49,519 nt of DNA from the IMG/VR virus record IMGVR_UViG_3300042564_003566, positions 1 to 49,519 of that record. The stretch is one strand, 5' to 3'. Under the pieces are notes generated by a model, which was given only the letters and a program-made list of their open reading frames with translations, ran no database searches and had not been told where the DNA came from. The stretch comes from a virus. Both the position numbers and the translations under genes were made by a program. Below, one piece after another: positions 46,701 through 49,519 of this stretch. Position 1 is the first letter of the stretch. The number at the start of each line of letters is the position of its first letter.

Positions 46701-47781
46701 CATCAGGAAGATCATAATAGAATTGTTGTGCTGTTTTTTGTGGTACGTTAAAAGAAACAACACCAAGATCTTCGCCATTGTTGGTAACACCATATACATC
46801 ACGGCTGCTAATGTTGGGGGTAGTAGGTATTACTCCATCAACGCCTGGGGCTGTTTGAATCCAAAATCCTGGTCCAGTGCCGGGTGTGCCATCTACAATG
46901 TTGATAGTTCCGCGCAGGTTGGTCTGATTTTCGCTAACATAGTACAAGGTGTCAGGAGCGTCTTGCGGCACAGTAAACGTTACAAGACCAAAACTACTAC
47001 CGTTGCGCAACACGCCTGAATTGTATGCATCGCCAGTGCCAAGACTCAAGGCAGTTTTGATCCAGAAGGGATAAACACCATTGAGTGTGATATTAAACAC
47101 ATAGGTATTGCCACGTGCCAAGGTCAGTGTTGGATTGGCCTGAAAATCAATCAAGTACGAGGAGGTTCCGTTGTTGGTCACCCGATAGTTCACCGTTTCT
47201 TTGGCGTTCTGTGCTACTTGAAATGTGTAACTACCCCCACGCACTAGATCAATTGTGGGATTATTTCCGTTGAGGCCCGAGAATGTATAAACACCATTTT
47301 CTCTTGTTACTACAAAGTTATCAGCAGTGGGTACACCAAGAGATTCTACATCCACAGTTTCTGGGCCACTAGGCAACCAAAAATACTGGCTGAAGTTAAT
47401 AAAACTATCATAATCAACAAATGGATCCCAGGTATAATACTCACTGTTGTACAGTTGATCTGGTCTGTTTTGATTACCGCCCTGAAAACCAATGGCATCA
47501 TTCATGCCTGGATAAGTTATAACATTTTTAATATCTTGAGTATCAGGCTTGAGGCTGACAATTCCAGCCTCAAGTTGATAATCTTGTCTAGTTACGCTTG
47601 GTTCTACAACATAACTGTCGTTGGGGTTGACACCAGGTCCTACTGTGCGTCCAATAAAACCTTGTGTTTTTTTAAACTTGGGCTCTTGAATCATTTGATC
47701 AAGAGTGGCTGCCAAGAATTGTTTGTTTACTGGTGTTTGAAATATCTGCGGGAGAAAATCAACTGATCTAGTTCGTGCCAT
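31771..47781 (-). CDS. Giant phage tail/baseplate structural protein (5336 aa) with FG-GAP propeller-like repeats
   Basis: One uninterrupted frame of 16 kb, about a third of the window. The N-terminus (ARTRSVDFLPQIFQT, then LDQMIQEPKFKKTQGFIGR) looks like a conserved opening of giant proteins in marine myophages, as I recall. Cupredoxin-like strands (YVFNITLNGVYPFWIKT) lie at about 215-300. UBA_E1_FCCH-like barrels are near 750-835, 4575-4660 and 4714-4780. A conserved W-rich block (PWEMLGLAIEPIWWQDNYGPGPYT) is near residue 1640. Seven FG-GAP-type motifs run from residue 2543 to 3455. GxGYT-type glycine units lie near 575, 2880 and 4150-4210. The C-terminus is typical tail-protein sequence (INGERIMYRYR, GLQRGTAGT). 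GGAG lies eight bases ahead and the start overlaps the upstream stop (TAATG). Likely a long fibre, tape-like or baseplate-spanning virion protein. No protease or lysin motif was seen. Confidence 0.85.
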   Translation of the reverse strand: MARTRSVDFLPQIFQTPVNKQFLAATLDQMIQEPKFKKTQGFIGRTVGPGVNPNDSYVVEPSVTRQDYQLEAGIVSLKPDTQDIKNVITYPGMNDAIGFQGGNQNRPDQLYNSEYYTWDPFVDYDSFINFSQYFWLPSGPETVDVESLGVPTADNFVVTRENGVYTFSGLNGNNPTIDLVRGGSYTFQVAQNAKETVNYRVTNNGTSSYLIDFQANPTLTLARGNTYVFNITLNGVYPFWIKTALSLGTGDAYNSGVLRNGSSFGLVTFTVPQDAPDTLYYVSENQTNLRGTINIVDGTPGTGPGFWIQTAPGVDGVIPTTPNISSRDVYGVTNNGEDLGVVSFNVPQKTAQQFYYDLPDVGPIDLLTDLQFDQINNQPLEQFITTYGGIDGTTYLDARTLVFTNPITDAEDGGWIETTLYDPLFQLGFLSPTGSRRTPVGIVGITTDITGVTTFSFASELYPPLVGDRVRIAGVTPSIYNGDFIVTNSTSTSISVTNTPATNEYLDQLPVNWALPGGTISVYGNYNSVSVTSVTGTGTGAVLNVNLFPGSNSYDTKTQIQVVTNGNGYAVGNILKITGDQLGGATPANDLTLVVATIGQNGQVGSYDSINFDQSTEVPLTDRYQVWQISIVDRNGVEYISLAKIADVGLNQKFTISYGNTYSSTSWYKNSTGYFQRIPLLTAVLNDLYYQDGTDPEIFGKIRLIDQSDANTIFVDQIIGQKNYVSPNGVTFTNGLKVRFTGDVLPVSYGSGTTTFTCTATIAGSNYITCSSTAGLYEGEEIVFLGTTAGGIVAGQTYYIKTIAANGIQFSIATVADGATFELSTATVVGFTAIAFANNEFYISGVGTAIELLPVRNFITPETYVVDARDSTIASEPGEVDYLTIDRASKDLNAWTRSNRWFHIDVIQATARYNNTEISLDNNFRAKRPIINFRSGIRLYNMGTEGKQPVDIIDFSETDALSNIEGSTGYSVDGYTFTDGSRVIFAADSDPEVRNKVYIVQFITPDSVPPLIAQPIIHLVVADDGVVLIDQCVVSLEGTTQKGVSFWYNGVEWTEAQQKTGVQQAPLFNVYDLASISFGDRVKYPSSTFTGSKLFSYAVGDTGILDPILQFPLQYLNINNVGDIVFENNLYKDTFLYVEDNVSITSDISSGVAREYIDRTTFGKLIGWQTAAATSQQYQQFKFNYTGQTLKLDVAVGTTSVLPAIKIYVGSKFIQPSQYTYSVSTNSTTITLSDTYLPTDVIEVLILSDQISKIGFFQVPINLQNNPLNTNSPSFTLGTIRTQYETICENLSTLSGPINGANNTRDLGNLVPYGLTILQQSAPLTLAGYFLRSEAYNIFSSLQFNSNEYLKFKGQLLNTAIQQVVQYQTTGEILDTALAEITLGRVESQPFYWSDMIPAGAVYQTTTYTISNTTNDTFDIVNVYNYTSANYQGMNVYLNDVILTRDLDYTVATDGPRIVVLATLSLGDTLTINEYSSTYGSFVPNTPTKLGLYPAYRPEIITQKTSSGTQTVIVGHDGSITRTFGDIRDDVLLEFETRIFNNLKLDGNPVPISIAEVLPGQFRDTGYSLQNINNILSTDFLSYVAWNKLDYKTQNYSVTNEFSWNYSGSQSKLDNDPLLGAWRGIYRYYYDTQQPQETPWEMLGLAIEPIWWQDNYGPGPYTQDNLVLWDDLEAGYVADPVAPYYLPEYARPGLTSVIPTGTEGELLSPFDSVVGTYNDTTFRKSWSLGDGGPVEASWWNSSAYPFAVMRLLALTRPAKFFALFADRDLYKFDTDLNQYLYNNRYRLDANDLEIYGNGTSKASYIDWIVDFNRQSGLNSTTDLTADLGALDVRLCYRMASFSDKQYIKIYTEKSSPNSTNTTFLIPDESYDLVLYKNQPFDRASYSSVVIQKVAGGYAVFGYSTSQPYFNVIQSLYSGRLQTYSAGGITVQVPTFYTDTVTQIPYGFIFASETAVSDFLLSYGQYLERQGLIFDNQVNGYELNWPQMVTEFLYWSQQGWDDNALINLNPLAFRLSISREQAVIDSISAQTADNILLDQNRKELPTRNLIITRLDNTFTVEPATDQILSYIDLKYTSYEHMIVLNNASVFGDLIYQPVTGARQSRLNLIAMTTTEWNGSVDAQGFILNQDNIQEWNSYTTYTKGEIVRYKGAYWSAGSIVQPTAVFNANNWLTSDYTQIELGLLPNLANKANQLQNSYNINTANLEGDNDLLSYGLIGFRPRQYMTSLNLDDVSQLNVYRQFLGSKGTILSAELFAQANLGKESADYSIYENWAVQRAVYGANANRSFFQLRLDRALLDSNPGLVQIINPQESSQADQAILVSNIWKESYNITSPNILPVTTTLPTDIALPTAGYVNLNDADITVFDIDNTDSLAANIDNIGVGTTVWVAKVNAYDWAIYRAESVPGVIAHVCDNLDGTSLVIFSKQHGLSVNDKLVIRFFDPEVNGVYTVLDVVSLDTVTIAFSFTGDRTVVNGTGLGFTLETQRVSQASDILNLPYANTIEPGAKVWVDNNGSDLWTVLQKNEVFTELLSLAPDEVDEGEQYGSSVTQAQSRFAALVGSPRYRFPVGATEWAIANEYVEFSIVYVPDPFQTEFFYAPAPVPQGISIYNTAYWTPYSLTPLPKRGGVYVYVKSDSNVYAPISALAPKDAVLSLAVTDKSGGLYDGESAARGYGTSVDFGNQTWAAAGAPGSLGANGGLNNGYAVVIYRDPQLAAPGNIPYGQWQLLTTPGSLVAAEEFGQSVVVSLDERWLYVGAPGANAVYAYGRVDWELQRLQTLGDGATTNYFIGNTIKIDADTQLTVSVAGDEQVLGTNYTVINSFTAVVFATAPAVGDAVEIIRTSRKLLDYQVYYGVAGTGGTGSNATFVVTRVRGTVTVSVENGGTGYTAGNSITIPAASFDGGASPANDITFTITENSGIITAINGTPSYTPPPLTVSFSLNEYFYAVDNLYSFSVLVDDVLQRPEIDYIFSNDSALDNDLIFLNSPAVGSSILVRAEGYFQYAGTITNAGSAAGDDFGYSVSTSTDGRQVLIGAPNNTVNGKVEAGTVYVYDRDVQRFIYGTDASSVTFTVLGSVSAPVSVLVNNTFLVNEQAAAPNQTNTFTVSGNTITILADLQVGDIIEIETNGFSLVQEIAQDTEAEFSNYGYDTDLCSYNCSLYVGVPNSSVQQFKAGAVERSVNQSRAFGIITNTVANSVLTGGNTLRVNNQDVVVPNAWNNSTGYAANTVTYQTASSGVTTIYLSLQSVPASTALTNTSYWKTITTTTITASAQVRGLAAQINVDVPNVQATVDAAGYLTIAVKNSAAAPVGDKLQVAPGSVGTAFADLGIETFVFTQTIVSPYPVDFAGFGTSVSIDDSAVNLVVGAPRGTLYLITVFDLNTTDFDEGATDFFDQVLQSGSVYTYDLLPSSSSSVANPDKFVFGQQIDNPDVQTQDQYGAAVDYTDGVLFTGAPGNELEDSTMLANYGRVFVSTNNSRTPAWTVLREQKPVVDIRLLNSVYSYDRITSATTQYYDFFDPLQGKILGAARQNLDYIGAVDPASYNVGPVGIRGTTWGRTQVGQAWWDTSTVRFIDPNQDDIVYASRRWGQTFPGSSVDVYQWIVSTTVPASYVGEGTPLDINSYVVNTVLSPQGIFNTEYYFWVRGITATATQHGKTLPVSTVSNYIENPKASGITYLAPINSSTIALYNAGDYINAQDTIISIEFDKELTNDNVHVEYELVAQDREDAFISSNLYRKMQDSFCGVDTNGNLVPDINLGPAERYGVQFRPRQSMFVDRFAALKNYLTRANSVLALYPIAESRQFVLLNSSEPEPNAGSGKWNKRVANLEILGFQNLNTVPLGYNYLVVSDSSNRGLWTIYTVEERITIDGTVRLLQLIQVQNYNTTQYWNYINWYLPGYNSSSKIIAEVSNVAGLNTLDVPVGSSVKVIANSQGNFEIYLRGATGFDRVGLQNGTIEFSAQLWDYALGRFGFDVEVFDAQYYDQEPVIETRKIIQAINEELFIDNLAIERNRQLTLMFNFVLSEFAAPEWLIKTSLIDVEHRIRSLTEFQNYSRDNQEFVLDYIQEVKPYHVQIREFNLRYNGFDQWFGDMTDFDLPAYYNTSLQVPGFTSPILLPYDHSTSFNSETNNLSDLPASSTVWSSWPYSQWFNNYLLSLDSIELIETGSGYTEPPVVEITPNPNDPAPTVAAQATAVLNGAGQVIGVNVTANGAGYRSTPTVAFVGGNGLGAVAYPRMTNGLIRQFRTVIRYDRFQYQTTIQTWSSEGTYENGTLVRYDDRVWSALNADGSSSVVGPTFDLENWQLVNPATYTYPGSTQATGLTGVDRTMGLYVPGVNEYGLELPLLVDGVDYPGVQVWGEYFTGTQTLDANYQSEFADIYLGTRPSDINVDGGEFVGPYEGHAPEELINGAEYDTMDMRIYTRPGSDWTFDGHGFQIGTIRYTFEPGITFDYSWADVVEHPFNIVVSNLTTGQVLTEDIDYTVNWNEQYVTIINVNSVSAFDIVVIDVYEVGGGSQLFRGNYDGATVVADNNIIILPVNYAEIVEAYVFINGKIVAIPQLRPYTISQAWNLNNTYQALDIIFNDTQITVTSTVSGANIVTCNNTSAMTVGQPIVFSGTTFGGIVAGQTYYVQNIVNSTQFYISEIAGATTPFVLSTATGSMTGSPKGNYYRAVQTVPAGITLTDTNYWLPFNPTTYTRLAITASVLATDGIAVVVLGNAASIVVADTQALGNAIVLLGSTSNLSVGQTVTFSGYSLGGVLTETNYTILSIIDDSMNAITITENGTTEVALINDEATWIGELTAKFVPTNYQNWSTPEIETFIVDQTIITNGAVTLENPPVGTNPANMIVMVNGYRILGPSCIEWIGDGTTSSFGLPQRMGTSFLQSSIDAVNDIQVYVNGVLQKQSFGAEDGTYSVTNWDGSNVPGRQVVFENNPQSGDVILIAVSTLADCLFAYDPSAASFSALLQIVSTLNQNDVLSVVTWNDTSQQNALTLTFTGPVSTSGTIYQEYDTTDYDSPTLNDPGQPLPGEFSFELGTSVPVNDFDLLRTNIDASRLWVTLDGYRLFEGSDYTIQGQYLILAQGVINNNQTLIVTEFTNSIVPEATAFRIFQDMRGVQATYRITTSTTTTLAQALSSTADIIYVENAAALTEPNLPAGVFGVVSINGERIMYRYRNTALNTVSGLQRGTAGTAAANHLVGTDVYDFGRGNLLNVQYQDYVVKDTSMGDGTTAVFYAPNIDIADFGDSSTVYVESIEVYVGGTRQYNYSNTTADSQYRYIVSLFDPLAIEFIVDNTYSAPAAGSEVTILQRRGKTWYEPGVGTPSNGIALQETDTVAARFLCDR
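33440..34060 (-). repeat. Two adjacent FCCH-like beta-barrel repeats in the giant protein
   Basis: Residues about 4575-4660 and 4714-4780 share GQ(P/T)(I/V)xFSGxxxGG and a following TYY/NYT strand. A third copy is at about residues 750-835 (45280-45530). This pattern is often detected in phage proteins as the UBA_E1_FCCH barrel fold. Confidence 0.55.
37420..40160 (-). repeat. Seven FG-GAP-type motifs, candidate seven-bladed beta-propeller
   Basis: Motifs of the form (F/Y)GxSV ... VG(A/S)P begin at residues 2543, 2672, 2738, 3016, 3144, 3347 and 3435. Examples are YGTSVDFG...AGAPG, FGQSVVVS...VGAPG and FGYSVSTS...IGAPN. The fifth (YGYDTDL...VGVPN) and seventh are degenerate. Blades are separated by inserts of very unequal length. 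Confidence 0.65.
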
Positions 47782-49519
47782 TAAATTACTCCGCTACCTG
47801 GGGCAGTACGCAAATTAGTACTGGTCAATGCTTCAATCACATCAATATTATCGATGATTGCACCATTGGCAAAAATTTCATTGGGCTGACTGCGTATCTC
47901 GTACAAGTCGCCAAAACTCTTTTGTTGGTCTAACGGCACCAACACCACCGAGCTAATAATTGTACCCAACTGCCTGTGTAAATATGCTGCCAGTTCTGAG
48001 AAGTAAAATGTATCACCAAAATTCCATTTGTCAATTGAAAAATAATTGTTCATCTCTGCCAGCACTGAACTCTTAATTTCACTGGTACTAGCTGTAGAAT
48101 TTTGCGCACGAATCACCTTGATTGTGGCACGTAGCTCTGCTGCGGCCTTGGGACCAAACAAGGGTTTGAACATCACAGAGTTGACCACGATGTTGTCTGA
48201 GATCATTTTGTAATCTTGCAATGCTTGATATTCAGTTGTTAGCTGATCAATTGTGGGCAAGGAAGGTTCAATTACAGTTCCTGTGGTGTCGCGCAGCCAA
48301 TTTTGATAAGCAGTATAATAACTCAGTGTCACTACATACAGGTCAATAATGTTGGTGGTGCCTGGGTCAATTCTGTTTGTGAGTGGGCTATTGTGGCGGT
48401 ACTGGAAGTACAAACTTTGTCTGCCAGTTCGAGCAATCCAGCCGCTGACACTGACAACCGTGCGTACTCCTGTGACTGAAATGCTGAGCTGATAGAATGC
48501 ATTCTCGTCATAAGCATAAAACACCTGCCCCGGAGTCCATTCAGTTTTGGCCAGTTCAATTTCATCCAGTGTGCCATAATCATAAATGACTCTACCTTGT
48601 TCCACCAGCAAGTAACGTTGCAAGTTGTCAAAGTCCACTGTTTGTTGTAAGAACACATAAGGTCCAGCAGTGGTAGCAGGTCCTACGATTTCGTCAAAGA
48701 AGTCTGGATTGTCTGGCACCCCGTCATTGTCACTATCTCTATAACTTACCAGGACTTGGAAGTCGTCTACATAGCCGTCGCTTTCCACAGGTTGTCCAAT
48801 TATGGTGGTATAGATATCACCAGGCAGGGGTTCTGTTGAGTTGGGCTGTGTGTTCACTGCCAACACATTGACAAAGTCTTTGATGATTGTACCTGTACGG
48901 CTGTCATACACCAGTTGATCATCATAGAAGAAGAAACGTGTTTGCAACACTGATCCAAAGTTGTAGGCCAGGCCACGAAATGTAATGGTGTAGTTTTGAT
49001 TTTGTACAACAAACTGTATTAGCCAACTAGAATCAAGATTAGTGCCTGATGTGTTACCAGCATATTGTTGACTCCACGCAGCAGGATTACTTTGTGAATA
49101 CGCATCAAGATTGGTACTGGTTATGAGATACCAAGTATAAGGTGTGCCAGTTATATCACCGTTGCTATCATATCCCAATCCAAAATTGCGATACAACAGA
49201 ATTTGCTCAGTCATTTGCTGTTCAATGGTATTGGGGAGATCAGTAACAAACAATGGAATAATAGTATCTACCAAGGCACCAGTGGGCACAAAGTTGTTGA
49301 TAGTCACAGGACCCGAACCGCTGGAAAGATTCCCAACACCGTTGTTGTACCCATCCCCCACAATGGCCTGGGGACTGGCCCAGATTTCCATGCGTTCGTC
49401 TGCTCGCATAGGTGTGCCTTGAACCAGTCGGTTGTTGCGATCAAAATAATAGCCTGTGGGCGGTACAAATTTGATCAAGCTGCCTACAATAGCATACTGA
49501 AACATTGTGGTGGTGGTAT
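47781..49519 (-). CDS. Baseplate-like structural protein of a contractile tail (start outside window)
   Basis: The frame stays open upstream of the first ATG (49505) to the window edge, and the sequence there looks internal, so the N-terminus probably lies beyond. The C-terminal 180 residues carry RIDPGTTNIIDLYVVTLSYYTAY, MISDNIVVNSVMFKPLFG, then SSVLAEMNNYFSIDKWNFGDTFYFSELAAYLHRQLGT. This is the layout of baseplate wedge-type proteins in large myophages (gp6/J-like), as I recall. The DSDNDGVPD stretch at about residue 255 could bind calcium. The stop overlaps the giant gene start. Assembly-level role inferred, not proven. Confidence 0.7.
   Translation of the reverse strand, partial: TTTTMFQYAIVGSLIKFVPPTGYYFDRNNRLVQGTPMRADERMEIWASPQAIVGDGYNNGVGNLSSGSGPVTINNFVPTGALVDTIIPLFVTDLPNTIEQQMTEQILLYRNFGLGYDSNGDITGTPYTWYLITSTNLDAYSQSNPAAWSQQYAGNTSGTNLDSSWLIQFVVQNQNYTITFRGLAYNFGSVLQTRFFFYDDQLVYDSRTGTIIKDFVNVLAVNTQPNSTEPLPGDIYTTIIGQPVESDGYVDDFQVLVSYRDSDNDGVPDNPDFFDEIVGPATTAGPYVFLQQTVDFDNLQRYLLVEQGRVIYDYGTLDEIELAKTEWTPGQVFYAYDENAFYQLSISVTGVRTVVSVSGWIARTGRQSLYFQYRHNSPLTNRIDPGTTNIIDLYVVTLSYYTAYQNWLRDTTGTVIEPSLPTIDQLTTEYQALQDYKMISDNIVVNSVMFKPLFGPKAAAELRATIKVIRAQNSTASTSEIKSSVLAEMNNYFSIDKWNFGDTFYFSELAAYLHRQLGTIISSVVLVPLDQQKSFGDLYEIRSQPNEIFANGAIIDNIDVIEALTSTNLRTAPGSGVI

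Noticed and set aside
49507-49517. GGT trinucleotide repeat at the window edge
   Set aside because: Only a few Thr codons in the baseplate-like gene; no evidence of a functional microsatellite.

Overview
The window is a piece of the genome of a large contractile-tailed (T4-like) bacteriophage, most likely marine and uncultured. The signs are a flavin-dependent thymidylate synthase, very large tail/baseplate-type structural genes, a T4-type late promoter (TATAAATA), densely packed genes with ATGA or TAATG overlaps, and small conserved phage ORFs. The genes resemble those of pelagiphage and cyanophage relatives, but I judged this from remembered family features and ran no search. I saw no tRNA, CRISPR array, insertion sequence or origin, and no stretch over 300 bases lacks a gene.

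Layout. (1) 1-5424, plus strand: 3'-part of thyX, an SGNH-type hydrolase, a small phage protein, a radical SAM enzyme, a sugar-nucleotide epimerase and a DegT-type aminotransferase. (2) 5396-7402, minus: a 668-residue repeat protein related to a glycosyltransferase encoded at 25 kb. (3) 7401-10732, plus: two related glycosyltransferase-like proteins and an amidinotransferase. (4) 10729-28166, minus: one almost gapless run of 18 genes. In transcription order it holds a conserved phage protein, two GT8-like transferases, a small protein, a DxD transferase, seven radical SAM enzymes with a third TEKxxKP-type transferase among them, an unknown protein, a 33-residue ORF, a small beta-rich protein, a NodU/CmcH carbamoyltransferase and an FkbM methyltransferase. 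(5) 28222-49519, minus: late structural genes, namely a baseplate-like protein running off the window, a 5336-residue giant structural protein, a 49-residue ORF, a 202-residue phage protein, a tail fibre and a 316-residue structural protein. A hairpin terminator and a host-type promoter separate regions 4 and 5.

How it may work together. The accessory part looks like a phage-borne pathway for making and decorating a glycan or glycoconjugate: nucleotide-sugar epimerisation, PLP amino transfer, guanidino-group transfer, O-carbamoylation, O-methylation, SGNH-type (de)acylation and about seven transferase-like proteins. Interleaved with it are eight paralogous radical SAM enzymes whose auxiliary cluster-type cysteines lie N-terminal to the radical SAM core. 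The substrate is not visible in the sequence. Host surface polysaccharide, phage tail/capsid glycosylation or a peptide are all possible. The radical SAM array is the most unusual content of the window, followed by the giant tail protein with seven integrin-like FG-GAP motifs.
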